A DNA stretch of 64,000 nt from Fictibacillus sp. FJAT-27399 (GCF_001510655.1 NZ_LMVC01000002.1:1532388-1596387), one strand, 5' to 3'. Numbered from the stretch's first letter, positions 51,530-61,790 are shown. Notes: a model not told the origin generated them from the letters alone. Numbers and translations are program-made.

Positions 51530-54305
51530 ACTCTTTTTCTACCCATTCCTTCCGCAGGACAAAAAGCTCTCTGAGTTCCTGAGTAGAAAGCTCTGTAATC
51601 CAGTTTTCACTCGTGATGACTTTTTCGCTAAGCTCTTTTTTGCTTTCAAGCATTTCATCAATCCGCTCTTCAAGCGTACCAAGCGTGATCATCTTATGAA
51701 CGGTCACAAACCGTTTTTGCCCGATTCGGTGGGCACGGTCTGTCGCCTGGTTTTCTACAGCTGGGTTCCACCAGCGGTCAAAATGAATCACATGGTTTGC
51801 TTCTGTAAGATTTAACCCTGTCCCCCCAGCTTTCAAGGACAGCACGAACACACTGTGTTTTCCATCCTGAAACTTTTCAATCATTTCATCGCGTTTAGCC
51901 TTAGGCACTCCTCCGTGCAAAAAGAGCACATCTTCGTTCCAGCGGTTCGCGATATAGTCCTGAATCAGATTGCCCATAAATAAAAACTGCGTAAAGATCA
52001 AACACCTTTCGCCCTTTTCTCTTATGGCTTCCAAGAGTTCCACCAGCTTCGAAAATTTATTCGATCGCTCCTCAAGCCTGTTCTTCTTTTCTTCCTTCAG
52101 ATATAGAACCGGATGGTCACAAACCTGCTTCAGCTTGCCTAATAAAGCTAAAATCAGCCCTCTTCGCTTCATGCCGCCTTCTTGCTCAAGCTGCTGAAAC
52201 GTATCCTGAATCATCCGTTCGTATAAGGATGCCTGCTCTGCCGTTAGATGGACATACTCTTTAATCTCCTGTTTCTCCGGAAGGTTCAGCTGTACGTGTG
52301 GGTCCTGTTTGGTCCTTCTCAATAAGAAAGGCTGAACGAGGCTCTGCAGCTGTTTCAGCCGGCTGTTATCGTGCTCTCTTTCAACAGGAAGGACGAACCG
52401 TTTTCGAAAGGCGGCTTCACTTCCCAGGTAACCGGGATTAAGAAAATCAAATATGGCCCAAAGCTCAAGCAGCCGGTTCTCTACTGGTGTGCCGGTCAGC
52501 GCAATTTTATGCCTTCCCGATAAACGGCGGATGCTCCTTGATTGTTTTGTAAAACTGTTCTTTATATTCTGAGCTTCATCTAAAATGATCGCATCCCACA
52601 AGACATGCTGAAAATCTTCTTCATCCAGCTGTGCGGTCGTATACGAGGTTAATACAACATCCGCCCCCTGAATCGACTTGATAAATGGCTCTCCTCTTAT
52701 CCTTGAAGATCCATAATGAAGGAACACGTTTAAATCAGGTGAAAAATGCTGCAGTTCTTTCTGCCAGTTTCCAATGACAGAAGTCGGACAGATTAGAAGT
52801 GCAGGAAATCCCCCCTCTTCATTATCTTTTCTTGTTTGAAGCAGGTAATCGATGGTCTGGATTGTTTTCCCCAGTCCCATGTCATCCGCCAGACATCCTC
52901 CAAGACCGAACTTCCTTAAAAATTGAAGCCAGGAGCTCCCTGTTTTTTGGTAGTCCCGAAGACTTCCCTGAAAGCCTGGGGCAGTAGGCTGAATCGGGAT
53001 CTCTTTCACCTCAGACAGCTGTTCGACCATTTTGGCAAGGTCTGTGTTCAGCTCAATATTGACATAGCGCAGCAAGGAAGGCTCTTCTTCATTGCCGTCT
53101 TTCACGGGCTGCATGAGGTGCTGTTCCAAAATATCCTTCAGCTGAAGGCCTTTGCGGTTCACACTCTTCATAACCTGTCTGACCTCACGGATAAAAGCAG
53201 GATCGAGCTTGAACCATTTCCCTTTAATTTTCACTAGGCGCCTGCGGCTGTCAACGAGCTTCAGGAACTCCTCTTCGCTCAATTCGATGTCGCCTGTGGA
53301 AACTTTCCAGTCGAACTGCACGATGGAATCCAGCCCTAAAAATGACGGAGCGTATCCGCCAGATGAACTTTTCACTTTCGCTTTCAGGTCCGGCTGAAGA
53401 TCTTTCAGCGCTTCCCACCAAGAAGGAAGAAGGATTTTAAATCCCCCTTCTTCCAGCCATTGACTCTTCTCATTTAAAAAATCCCATGCTTCATTTTCCG
53501 TCAGCTTTGTTTTAAAAGAACCATCCTTCTTTTGAAGAAAAGATACAAGTGTACCGGCAAAAGAAAGATCTTCTGCTATTCGGTGCGTAAAGGGCTGCCA
53601 TTCTTCCGGAAGATCTTCCGCTGCCCCTGTCCAGTCAAAGTGGATGCTGCTCTCCTTATCCTCCAGCAGCACATCCAGTTTCCAATATCGATCATCTTCT
53701 TCAGGTTCCTGAAGCTCAAGAAGGACATCGAACGGCTTTTCATCTTTTTTCCAACCCAGTTTAACGAGCCATGATTCCTCTGACAGATTTTCATAAAGTG
53801 TATTTTTTTCGAGAAGATGTTGAAACGGAAACCGGTCGAAAAAGGCAGGCTCCGCATCCAATCTTTCTGGTTCTTCAAGAGCGAGTTCATCGATCGCCGT
53901 GTTCAGCCAATGGGACAGTTCTTTCCCGGTGGCTTCTATCTCCCATTTCCATTCACCTTTTTTCCAGGATTCAAAACTGGGTTTTACTCGGTGTTCCTGC
54001 AGTGATACATCCAGCTCCCTGGCGTGAGTAATCATGTCTTGAGCCTCTGCGCTCCAATTGTCCTGTTTCAGGAAAAAACGCGGATGCCCTGTGAACAGAC
54101 GAAACGCATCAACAGCAGACACATAAACATATTGATCATCATCTCGTTCGATAAACGTTCCATAATAAGATTTTTTATGCCAGGCAAACAGCATGGGCAT
54201 CCAGTCATCCACATGGAGTCTGCGCCCTTTCTGCTCTCCCCAGAACACCATTCTGTTGTCGTTCAGCCATCTGGCATGAAGTACAATGGCGGTCACATCA
54301 ATCAT
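51528..54305 (-). CDS. ywqA: SNF2-family helicase YwqA
   Basis: 925 aa. An N-terminal ~450-residue bacterial SNF2 region (DUF3670-type) precedes the motor: motif I LADDMGLGKTIQTI (about residue 485), motif II ILDEAQNIKN, motif III ALTGTPVENR, then helicase-C with FLHGGVPKAKRDEMI and motif VI ATDRAHRIGQ. Overlaps ywqB by 8 bases. With the SWIM protein it forms a conserved pair of unknown function, probably DNA repair or chromatin-like remodelling. Confidence 0.92.
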   Translation of the reverse strand: MIDVTAIVLHARWLNDNRMVFWGEQKGRRLHVDDWMPMLFAWHKKSYYGTFIERDDDQYVYVSAVDAFRLFTGHPRFFLKQDNWSAEAQDMITHARELDVSLQEHRVKPSFESWKKGEWKWEIEATGKELSHWLNTAIDELALEEPERLDAEPAFFDRFPFQHLLEKNTLYENLSEESWLVKLGWKKDEKPFDVLLELQEPEEDDRYWKLDVLLEDKESSIHFDWTGAAEDLPEEWQPFTHRIAEDLSFAGTLVSFLQKKDGSFKTKLTENEAWDFLNEKSQWLEEGGFKILLPSWWEALKDLQPDLKAKVKSSSGGYAPSFLGLDSIVQFDWKVSTGDIELSEEEFLKLVDSRRRLVKIKGKWFKLDPAFIREVRQVMKSVNRKGLQLKDILEQHLMQPVKDGNEEEPSLLRYVNIELNTDLAKMVEQLSEVKEIPIQPTAPGFQGSLRDYQKTGSSWLQFLRKFGLGGCLADDMGLGKTIQTIDYLLQTRKDNEEGGFPALLICPTSVIGNWQKELQHFSPDLNVFLHYGSSRIRGEPFIKSIQGADVVLTSYTTAQLDEEDFQHVLWDAIILDEAQNIKNSFTKQSRSIRRLSGRHKIALTGTPVENRLLELWAIFDFLNPGYLGSEAAFRKRFVLPVEREHDNSRLKQLQSLVQPFLLRRTKQDPHVQLNLPEKQEIKEYVHLTAEQASLYERMIQDTFQQLEQEGGMKRRGLILALLGKLKQVCDHPVLYLKEEKKNRLEERSNKFSKLVELLEAIREKGERCLIFTQFLFMGNLIQDYIANRWNEDVLFLHGGVPKAKRDEMIEKFQDGKHSVFVLSLKAGGTGLNLTEANHVIHFDRWWNPAVENQATDRAHRIGQKRFVTVHKMITLGTLEERIDEMLESKKELSEKVITSENWITELSTQELRELFVLRKEWVEKE

Positions 54306-55965
54306 GTATGAATTTTCCTTTCCTTAGCTCTTCCTGAAAAGCGCGGAGTCTGGCATACTGGGTAGCCAGCTTTTCAATATAATCATCAAACTGCACGTCT
54401 CGGTCCAGCTTTTTATAGATTGACTGAAGCTTTTTCAAGAAACGGATGGCCAGCTTATAGGATTTGCGGTTTTTCTCCCTGATGAGCCGGTCAACGGACT
54501 GGTGGTACAGCGGAAGAAGCACTTCCATATCCAGCTGCTCCACTTCTTTTAAATCCGTACCATTAATCAAGGAAGGCGAATACCCCATTAAGATCTGAAG
54601 CTCGACCCAGCGCTTAAAATCCTGCTGGACGTGCAAAAATTCATTGTATTCATAAAAAGTTACCGGAAGGCAGTCAACGAGCATCTGTTCATACTCCTTT
54701 TCCTCCCCCGTGTACTGTGCATATTTCCAAAAGTATTCAATATATTGGTGAAACTGTTCCCGAACAGACGTATCCCGGTAATAATCCTGCGTCTTCCGGT
54801 AAAATTCCGGCTTCAAGGCGAGCAGCCATTTCAGTAAAGACTCCCACTTTTCCCAATGAAAAAGCAGCTCAAGCCATATTAAGGCATGACGGGAAGAAAA
54901 CTGCTCTGTTTTTTCCATCCGCTGATAAGCTTCTGTAAGGTCATCCCTCAAAAAGGCAAAGTGAACGAGCGCCATATCCAGAAACTGAGCCCGGGAACCC
55001 TTTTCCTTTTCCTCCAGAAGCTGCTTTTCATAAGCTACTACCCATTGGTCCACATGGTAAATGGTCGCCCAGCCTACTTGAAAGACACGAAAAATAATAT
55101 CAAAATAACGGGCGGAAAGCTTAAATATATTCTGGAATTCTTTTAAACTTTCTTCAATTAAATCCAGATGTTCCGACTTAAGCCTTTCTGCCTGAATCTC
55201 CATAGCCGTTTTGAACATCCCATCGACCAGCTGGCTGAGATTAAGTTTAAAATGTGAAGCTAAATAATCGGGCACCCCATATTGCTTTTCATATTCCGTA
55301 AGCCTTAGGAAGGTTTCAAGCTGTGCATGAAACCGATACAGCTTTCCTATGTCATCATCCATAAAACTGGCAGCATTTAATAGACCTGGATAAAACTCCT
55401 TATGGATGTGGGTGAAGGTATAGCCTTCTCCCCTTTCCAGCTCTTTAAAGGTCAGATTCTGCATCTTATTCTTTTCAAAGTCTACAAAGCGCTGATTAAA
55501 GTTCTTTTTCCATTCATCAACAGAAAGTATGTTTTGAATCACCCGTTTTCTCGTTTTTGGTTCAGCATTCTTTGTGCTGCTCTCTTGCTGATCAGCTGAA
55601 GAAATCATGGCTTCCTGCTGTTCATTCTTTTGTTTTCCTCTCTTGCTTTTCCATTCCAATATAAGCTGATAGGGAGGTCCAAAAGAGGCATACAGCTGAA
55701 AAAACACAGCCAGCTTATGAGCACATGGCTCTGAGCTGAAGCATGAACAGCTGCTCTGTGAAAAATGCTCAAGATCAAGACTTACCGCATATCCACTCTC
55801 TTCAGAAACACTTCCTGTTACAGTCTTGTTATCCACATTAATATTGTATACAGCGCCTTTTTGGTAAAGCGCATAGCCTTCTTGTATCACTTCTCCACTA
55901 AAATGAAACAACACGTCTTTTCCAAGTTCCAGAACAACGTCTTTAGGAATCTGCTTACTTAACAT
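54298..55965 (-). CDS. ywqB: SWIM zinc-finger protein YwqB
   Basis: 555 aa. The SWIM finger is CSCFSSEPCAHKLAVFF (about residue 73; C-x-C-x5-C-x-H), within the first 100 residues. The rest is helical and TPR-like. Start at the ATG behind GGAGG. Translationally coupled with ywqA; probable partner of the helicase. Confidence 0.9.
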   Translation of the reverse strand: MLSKQIPKDVVLELGKDVLFHFSGEVIQEGYALYQKGAVYNINVDNKTVTGSVSEESGYAVSLDLEHFSQSSCSCFSSEPCAHKLAVFFQLYASFGPPYQLILEWKSKRGKQKNEQQEAMISSADQQESSTKNAEPKTRKRVIQNILSVDEWKKNFNQRFVDFEKNKMQNLTFKELERGEGYTFTHIHKEFYPGLLNAASFMDDDIGKLYRFHAQLETFLRLTEYEKQYGVPDYLASHFKLNLSQLVDGMFKTAMEIQAERLKSEHLDLIEESLKEFQNIFKLSARYFDIIFRVFQVGWATIYHVDQWVVAYEKQLLEEKEKGSRAQFLDMALVHFAFLRDDLTEAYQRMEKTEQFSSRHALIWLELLFHWEKWESLLKWLLALKPEFYRKTQDYYRDTSVREQFHQYIEYFWKYAQYTGEEKEYEQMLVDCLPVTFYEYNEFLHVQQDFKRWVELQILMGYSPSLINGTDLKEVEQLDMEVLLPLYHQSVDRLIREKNRKSYKLAIRFLKKLQSIYKKLDRDVQFDDYIEKLATQYARLRAFQEELRKGKFIHD

Positions 55966-56099
55966 GTGAGCCTCCGTAATATAGTACCATCCATTATATC
56001 AAAATTAAGGAGGTTCCATTCAATGTTGTGCTTCATTCCTTCAACAACAAAAAAATAATGGACTATATTGCCCATTATTACAGATAATTCAACACTATT

Positions 56100-56147
56100 T
56101 TTTGTAATATTTTGACTACTTTTATCAAATCTCTTTTCGAAATTTAA
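56100..56147 (+). promoter_or_regulatory. Sequence shared upstream of both Spo0E-like genes, copy B
   Basis: About 58-105 bases before the Spo0E-like start at 56205, matching copy A (7603-7650) at about three of four positions in the same orientation relative to the gene. Confidence 0.35.
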
Positions 56148-56204
56148 GTTTTGCTTCATACTAGTTTTTGTGACAAAATCCCTCATGAAAGTCGTGAATG
56201 AAAG

Positions 56205-56369
56205 ATGTTATTACAAATGATTGAAAAAAAGCGCGAAGTTTTGCTTTGTCTTGGGAAAACCTACGGATTGACAGCAGAAGTCACCGTGAAATGCAGCCAG
56301 GAACTAGATCATTTGCTGAATCTCCTTTCCCGAATGAAGGGTCGCCCAAAACAGTATATCGAGCAATAA
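56205..56369 (+). CDS. Spo0E-like phosphatase, second copy
   Basis: 54 aa. MIEKKREVLLCLGKTYGLTA, then TVKCSQELDHLLNLLSR, is the Spo0E helical hairpin with the SQELD motif. The start is uncertain: ATG at 56205 or 56217, both with weak ribosome sites. The 3' end overlaps the tail of the convergent aldo/keto reductase frame by 66 bases. Confidence 0.8.
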   Translation: MLLQMIEKKREVLLCLGKTYGLTAEVTVKCSQELDHLLNLLSRMKGRPKQYIEQ

Positions 56370-57323
56370 CCAGCGCAATAACACAGAACGTAAAACTGCA
56401 TAACGCAGAAAACGGCGGGGGAGTCTCCCGCCGGCCTTCACGGTTTCCTCCAGCTGATCCGGAGAGCTCGCTCCTACGATCGCGCTTGAAACATTCTCCT
56501 GCCGTAAGATCCAGGCAAGGGCAAGCTGTGCAACAGAGATACCGGTTTCTGCCGCAACCCCTTTTAACTGTTCTACTTTCTGAAGCTTCTCGTCTGTCAG
56601 ATGGCGGGATATAGCCTTTTTACTGTTCTCATCTGCTGCGCGGCTTCCCTTCGGAGCTTCTTCTCCTATTTTGTACTTACCTGTTAGCACCCCCTGTGCC
56701 AACGGTGACCATACGACTTGGCCGATTCCGTGTTTCTCGCTGACAGGGATCACTTCTTTTTCAATATAGCGTTCAAACATATTATATTGAGGCTGACTGA
56801 CAACAATTCGATCCAATAATTTTTTGTCCGCAAGGTGGACCGCTTCAGAAATTTGTTCTGCAGTCCATTCACTTACTCCCGCATACAAAACCTTTCCATG
56901 CCTGATCAGATCATCGATGGCCCGCAATGTTTCTTCGAGCGGCGTTTCTTTGTCATAACGGTGACAATAGAAGATATCAACATAATCCAGACCGAGCCGC
57001 TGCAGACTGGCATTGCACTGCTCGATGACATGTTTGCGGGAAAGCCCTCTATCGTTCGGACCTTCTCCCATCGGCCAAAAGGCTTTTGTTGCGAGAACAT
57101 AGGAATCTCTCTGGTAATCTTTCAATACCCCTCCCACTACCTTCTCAGCTTCTCCGCGCATATAGACGTTGGCGGTGTCGAAAAAGTTAATGCCGAGGTC
57201 AAACGCTTTATTTATGCTGGCCTCCGCGTTTTCTTTCTCCACATAGCCAGCCGTTGTCAGCCAGCTGCCGAGTGAAATCTCGCTTACCTTCAATCCAGTT
57301 TTTCCAAGTCGGCGATATTCCAT
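56304..57323 (-). CDS. Aldo/keto reductase with aberrant C-terminus
   Basis: 339 aa from the ATG behind AAGGTGG. Standard potassium-channel-beta-like AKR up to about residue 290: FFDTANVYMRG (Asp, Tyr), LATKAF (Lys), FYCHRYD (His) and SSAIVGASSPDQLEETVKA. After that the expected last helix and stop are missing. The frame instead runs through a GC-rich hairpin (GGRLPRRF) and 45 more codons antisense to the Spo0E-like gene. The barrel should fold, but the C-terminal cofactor lid is lost. Confidence 0.8.
   Translation of the reverse strand: MEYRRLGKTGLKVSEISLGSWLTTAGYVEKENAEASINKAFDLGINFFDTANVYMRGEAEKVVGGVLKDYQRDSYVLATKAFWPMGEGPNDRGLSRKHVIEQCNASLQRLGLDYVDIFYCHRYDKETPLEETLRAIDDLIRHGKVLYAGVSEWTAEQISEAVHLADKKLLDRIVVSQPQYNMFERYIEKEVIPVSEKHGIGQVVWSPLAQGVLTGKYKIGEEAPKGSRAADENSKKAISRHLTDEKLQKVEQLKGVAAETGISVAQLALAWILRQENVSSAIVGASSPDQLEETVKAGGRLPRRFLRYAVLRSVLLRWLLLDILFWATLHSGKEIQQMI
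56413..56435 (-). terminator. GC-rich hairpin inside the reductase reading frame
   Basis: On the minus strand CGGCGGGAGACTCCCCCGCCG followed by TTTT: a good intrinsic terminator that now lies before any in-frame stop. Confidence 0.6.
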
Positions 57324-57491
57324 GAAAAATTCCACCTTTCCTTCAATAAATAGGTACAATACAAGTTTAACAGTTTTCTGAAAATTATAAAGAATTACAG
57401 CAAGTAAAACCTCACACCCCAGTCATGCCATGAGTTCATCAGGTAAATAATTCAATGGTTGGAGGGATATAGAACTATTTCGAAATAATTA

Positions 57492-57508
57492 TGTAATCGT
57501 TTTGTTAC
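57492..57508 (+). promoter_or_regulatory. WalR box
   Basis: TGTAAT-N5-TGTTAC fits the WalR consensus TGTWAH-N5-TGTWAH exactly, about 110 bases before the 3D-domain protein start. Confidence 0.8.
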
Positions 57509-57615
57509 CTTACTCTAACCTGCCTGTCATACACACCCTGTACAATTGCAATTGGCTATGAAGGAAAACATATCCTTTTTAACTAAAACTTTTCGTACTT
57601 GAGGAGGTACTACAT

Positions 57616-58506
57616 ATGATTAAAAAAGTAATTGCAACAGGAGCGATCGCTGGAGTAATGATGAGTTCTCCACTAGTAGGGGAAGCCGCGTTAGGGGACC
57701 ATACATTAAAACAGGGCATGTGGGATAATGACGTGCATCAATTGCAGCAAAAACTCAAAGATAAGGGATATTTTCATTACACTGAAACAACAGGTTTTTA
57801 TGGAGATATTACAGCGGCTTCCGTGAAAGATTTCCAAAAGAGAAACGGATTAAAAGTAGATGGAATAGCAGGAAAAAGAACTGCTGAGGCACTTCTTCAG
57901 TCCTCTTTAGGAAAATCAAATATACTAAAGCAAGGCAATAAAGGCTATGCAGTTTCAGGATTGCAAAGTGAATTAAAAGACCAAGGATTCTATAACTATA
58001 CTGTGGATGGCATTTATGGTCCGGTTACTGTGAATGCAGTAAAAGCTTTCCAAAAAGCAAAAGGCATCGCTGTTGACGGATTAACGGGTCCTCAAACCAT
58101 TAAAGCTCTTTATGGTGAAAATGGCGTTCGTGTGAGAACAGAAGTTGAATCTTCTGCTCCAGCACAAAAAGCCTCAGCACCAGTAAAGGCTGCTTCTACT
58201 GATCAGAAACAAGGAAAAACAGTATCTGTTGAAGCAACAGCCTACACCGCTGATTGCGATGGATGCAGCGGCGTAACAGCAAACGGTACAAATCTTAAAG
58301 CGAATCCAGACGTAAAAGTCATCGCGGTTGACCCGGATGTTATTCCGTTAAACTCACAAGTGTATGTAGAAGGCTATGGCTATGCAGTAGCTGCTGACAA
58401 AGGCGGCGCCATTCAAGGAAACAGAATCGATGTCTTCTATTCTTCTAAACAAAAAGCAACCGAATGGGGACGCAAGAACGTTAAAGTTACCATCCTGGAT
58501 AAATAA
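57616..58506 (+). CDS. Cell-wall 3D-domain protein with two peptidoglycan-binding domains
   Basis: 296 aa behind GAGGAGG. Signal peptide to about residue 25 (GEAA). Two PG_binding_1 repeats follow (HTLKQGMWDNDVHQLQQKL about 28-92; LKQGNKGYAVSGLQSELK about 98-160), then a linker and a C-terminal 3D domain with VEATAYTADCDGCSGVTANG, DPDVIPLNSQVYVEGYG and ADKGGAIQGNRIDVFY holding the three aspartates. Resembles YocH-type murein hydrolases that belong to the WalR regulon, agreeing with the WalR box. Confidence 0.9.
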   Translation: MIKKVIATGAIAGVMMSSPLVGEAALGDHTLKQGMWDNDVHQLQQKLKDKGYFHYTETTGFYGDITAASVKDFQKRNGLKVDGIAGKRTAEALLQSSLGKSNILKQGNKGYAVSGLQSELKDQGFYNYTVDGIYGPVTVNAVKAFQKAKGIAVDGLTGPQTIKALYGENGVRVRTEVESSAPAQKASAPVKAASTDQKQGKTVSVEATAYTADCDGCSGVTANGTNLKANPDVKVIAVDPDVIPLNSQVYVEGYGYAVAADKGGAIQGNRIDVFYSSKQKATEWGRKNVKVTILDK

Positions 58507-58520
58507 TCTTTGCATTTTAA

Positions 58521-58553
58521 GAAAAGAGGCGGACATGTGCCGTCTCTTTTTTT
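58521..58553 (+). terminator. Terminator of the 3D-domain protein gene
   Basis: AGAGGCGG and CCGTCTCT pair, followed by seven T. Confidence 0.8.
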
Positions 58554-58704
58554 GTTTGGGCTGCGAACGTTCTTAGTGCGGATTATTCTATGAACTGCTG
58601 CTTCAGCTTTTTTGCGTTGTCACAATATCTTTATATGTTTTTCGGCAAATATCTTTTATAATAGGTACAGTATTTGACTAATTAGTGAACAGGCTGGTGA
58701 ATGT

Positions 58705-59508
58705 ATGTTTCTTTGGATTGCGATTATTATGGGAATGGTAGAAGGATTAACAGAGTTTCTACCTGTTTCCTCCACCGGACATTTAATTATTACCGGGCAT
58801 TTTCTCGGGTTTACAGGGGACAAAGCGAAAACGTTTGAAATTGTTATACAGCTCGGTTCCATCCTAGCTGTTGTGGTTCTATATTGGAAAAGACTGTGGA
58901 GCCTTCTCGGTGTAGGCAAGGTGGAGACAGAAAACGGCCAAAAAGGCCATTTGAATTTACTCCACATTTTTGCGGGCATGCTGCCGGCTGTTGTGATCGG
59001 GCTTCTCGCTCATGATGCTGTAAAAAAATATTTATTCTCTACAAGTACGGTTGTATTCAGCTTAATTGTCGGCGGTCTGCTGATGATCTATGCGGAAAAG
59101 AAGAAGAAGAAAATTACGGCAGCTACCCTTGATCAAATTACGTATAAACAAGCATTTATCATTGGGCTGTTTCAATGTCTTGCACTTTGGCCCGGCTTCT
59201 CCCGTTCGGGCGCGACCATTTCTGGCGGTGTGCTGCTCGGCTTAAGCCACAGAACAGCTGCAGATTTCACATTTATTCTTGCAGTCCCAATTATGATTGC
59301 TGCAAGCGGTCTTGATCTGTATAAAAGCTGGGATGTGCTTAGCGGAGCTGATCTTCCATTCTTTGCAGCAGGATTCATCACGGCCTTTATTGTCGCGGTC
59401 GTTGCTATTCTGTTCTTTATCCGCTTGATTGCAAAAGTAAAACTTACTCCATTTGCCTATTATCGTTTTATACTTGCCGCAGTTTTAGCTGCGATCATTT
59501 GGCTTTAA
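58705..59508 (+). CDS. uppP: Undecaprenyl-diphosphatase UppP (BacA)
   Basis: 267 aa with eight helices. Motif [16 protein letters not shown] (about residue 10) and [12 protein letters not shown] (about 165) are the two BacA phosphatase blocks. It recycles undecaprenyl pyrophosphate outside the membrane for wall synthesis and gives bacitracin tolerance when abundant. Confidence 0.95.
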   Translation: MFLWIAIIMGMVEGLTEFLPVSSTGHLIITGHFLGFTGDKAKTFEIVIQLGSILAVVVLYWKRLWSLLGVGKVETENGQKGHLNLLHIFAGMLPAVVIGLLAHDAVKKYLFSTSTVVFSLIVGGLLMIYAEKKKKKITAATLDQITYKQAFIIGLFQCLALWPGFSRSGATISGGVLLGLSHRTAADFTFILAVPIMIAASGLDLYKSWDVLSGADLPFFAAGFITAFIVAVVAILFFIRLIAKVKLTPFAYYRFILAAVLAAIIWL

Positions 59509-59619
59509 TTTTCAATTTCAGATAAAAGATGGCGTTTTTCGCCGTCTTTTTTTTTTGGAGGTTTTTCACCGTTTTTGTAGAATATATTAGAAAAATGGGA
59601 AATAAAGGTGGAAATAAAA

Positions 59620-60567
59620 TTGGATATCCTTCAGCAAACAGAACGCATGAAACGTAATATAGCGTCAGTATTAGTCGGAAAAGAAAAAATTGTCGACTTG
59701 ATCATGATTGCACTTATTAATAAAGGACATATTCTTTTAGAAGACGTGCCAGGCACCGGGAAGACGGTGCTGGCTAAAAGTGTGGCCAAGTCCATCAGCG
59801 GCGGATTCAGACGGATTCAGTTTACGGCTGATGTCCTTCCCAGTGATATAACGGGGATTAAATTTTTCAACCCGAAAGAACAGGATTTCGAGCTTCGCGT
59901 CGGACCGGTCATGACGAACATACTGCTGGCTGATGAGATTAACAGAGCTACACCAAGGGCACAGTCCAGCCTGCTTGAAATAATGGAGGAGAAGCAAGTT
60001 ACCATTGAAGGGGAAACAACCAAGCTTCCCTCTCCTTTTATTGTCATCGCTACCCAGAATCCGATTGAATCTCAAGGTACCTTTCCCCTTCCGGAAGCAC
60101 AGCTTGACCGTTTTTTCATTCAAATACAGACCGGATACCCTTCATTTGAAGAAGAAAAGAGGATGATCTCTCTGTATCGAAAGCAGGAACCTCTCGATCT
60201 GCTTGAAGCCGTCTTCTCTCTGGAGGATTTACATAGAATGCAAGACATGGTAAAGGAAGTGGAACTATCGGACGATGTTGAGAACTATTTGCTGTCCATT
60301 GTTCATGCGACAAGAGAATCAGGATTTGCTGAAGCTGGCGTCAGCCCGCGGGGAACGCTTGCCTTTATGCGTGCATCTCAGGGCCATGCTCTGATTCATG
60401 GACGGATGTACGTCACACCGGATGACATAAAACTGATGGCCCCTTATGTTCTGTCCCACCGTCTGGTCCTCTCGCTTGAAGGAACGCTGAGAAAAACAAA
60501 GCATCAGGTCATTCAGGAGATCTTGAAAGCCGTTGAAGTCCCGGTCGAGTCAGGTGCTGGGTCATGA
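59620..60567 (+). CDS. MoxR-family AAA+ ATPase
   Basis: 315 aa from a TTG eight bases after AAAGGTGG. Walker A EDVPGTGKTVLAKSV (about residue 39), Walker B LLADEINRATPRAQSSLLEIMEE, sensor IATQNPIESQGTFPLPEAQLDRF and the winged lid. Acts as a chaperone-like ATPase with the DUF58 protein encoded directly downstream (4-base overlap). Equivalent to Bacillus YeaC. Confidence 0.92.
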   Translation: MDILQQTERMKRNIASVLVGKEKIVDLIMIALINKGHILLEDVPGTGKTVLAKSVAKSISGGFRRIQFTADVLPSDITGIKFFNPKEQDFELRVGPVMTNILLADEINRATPRAQSSLLEIMEEKQVTIEGETTKLPSPFIVIATQNPIESQGTFPLPEAQLDRFFIQIQTGYPSFEEEKRMISLYRKQEPLDLLEAVFSLEDLHRMQDMVKEVELSDDVENYLLSIVHATRESGFAEAGVSPRGTLAFMRASQGHALIHGRMYVTPDDIKLMAPYVLSHRLVLSLEGTLRKTKHQVIQEILKAVEVPVESGAGS

Positions 60568-61790
60568 GTGTCTGGCGGAAAGAGCTTGCCGTACCCAAGC
60601 TTCTTCAGGCCTCGTTAAGTGCCGGCGGAGTTTTAGCTGCCATCAGTTTTTATAAAAAATCACCTGCTGTATTAGCGCTTGCTTGCTTATTCGGAGCCGT
60701 ATACTATCTCAGCCGGCTTTATTTCCGGTCTGCTGCTGATCAACTTGTTTTTCAAAACCCGCGAAGGAGCATCCGGCTTTTTCCGGGCGATACAGACAGC
60801 CTGCCTCTTACCCTTTCCTATGAAGGCAGCTGGCCGCAGATCCGTGGAACGATGACCTTTACCTCTTCCGATGCCATTGATGTTGATAACGCAGTACTGA
60901 CGCATGAAAAGAAAAATTTAAAGCAAAAGGATTATGAGTGGCAATTTGCTGTCCCTAAAAAGTCACGGCTGGAGCAGGAGCTTATGGTTACAGGAAAAAA
61001 ACGGGGAGCCGTGAAGCTGAACCGTATTGAACTCAGCATCCGGAATGTCATGGGATATGGTCTCCTCCTCCTGGCCTTTGATCCCATCTACCGAACGGAA
61101 GTGATAGTATTTCCTGCCCCTCTCCCAGTGATCGGTATCAAGCCGCTGCTGCAGTTCGGCCAGGGTTTCCATCCTTTTTCACGGTCATTGTTTGAAGATC
61201 CGGCTTCTCCTGCAGGTGTAAGAGACTATGAAAGGAGTGATCCTTATAACAGGATCCATTGGAAAGCAACAGCAGCTTCAGCATCACTCAAGACGAAAGT
61301 TGTAGAGAAAACAACAGAATACAAATGGGCCTTTATCGTCAATGTTGGGTCAACCTCCTATGGGACCTCCCCTTTTCAGAGTGAGACAATGGAAAACCAG
61401 CTCAGTTATTTAACCTTTATGTGCCAGCATGCTTCTTCAGCCGGTATTCCGTATGAAATCTTTATGAATATCCGTGTTCCCGGTGCTGTTGGTTTTCTTA
61501 AAGTGGAAAAAGGAGAGGACCGTGCTCATCTGTTAAAAGTACTCGAAACACTTGCCCGTATCAGTGTTTCAAGTGTAACCTTTCCCCTCATTGAGCTGCT
61601 TGCAAAATCAGACCGCGAAATTTCAAGCACGGTTCCTGTGGTTATACTGGCAGGCAGCCTTGATGAAGATGACAGGCAAGAGCTGTACTTTCAAAAGTGG
61701 CAGAAGCACGGGAGCCCTGTCTATCGGATTATAGAACAAGAAGAAGGGGCTTATCTTTCAAAATGGTCTGCAAGGAGAGCCATCTCATGA
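60564..61790 (+). CDS. DUF58 membrane-associated protein (YeaD-like)
   Basis: 408 aa. Two N-terminal membrane helices (about 14-50), then the DUF58 core with the block GVRDYERSDPYNRIHWKATAASASLKTKVVEKT (about 220) and a vWA-like C-terminal half. Forms a MoxR-DUF58 pair; exact function unknown. The stop overlaps the next start. Confidence 0.9.
   Translation: MSVWRKELAVPKLLQASLSAGGVLAAISFYKKSPAVLALACLFGAVYYLSRLYFRSAADQLVFQNPRRSIRLFPGDTDSLPLTLSYEGSWPQIRGTMTFTSSDAIDVDNAVLTHEKKNLKQKDYEWQFAVPKKSRLEQELMVTGKKRGAVKLNRIELSIRNVMGYGLLLLAFDPIYRTEVIVFPAPLPVIGIKPLLQFGQGFHPFSRSLFEDPASPAGVRDYERSDPYNRIHWKATAASASLKTKVVEKTTEYKWAFIVNVGSTSYGTSPFQSETMENQLSYLTFMCQHASSAGIPYEIFMNIRVPGAVGFLKVEKGEDRAHLLKVLETLARISVSSVTFPLIELLAKSDREISSTVPVVILAGSLDEDDRQELYFQKWQKHGSPVYRIIEQEEGAYLSKWSARRAIS

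Noticed and set aside
55959-56186. A 75-codon minus frame upstream of the Spo0E-like gene
   Set aside because: AT-rich, no ribosome site, overlaps the ywqB start region; its only conserved part is better explained as shared upstream DNA.
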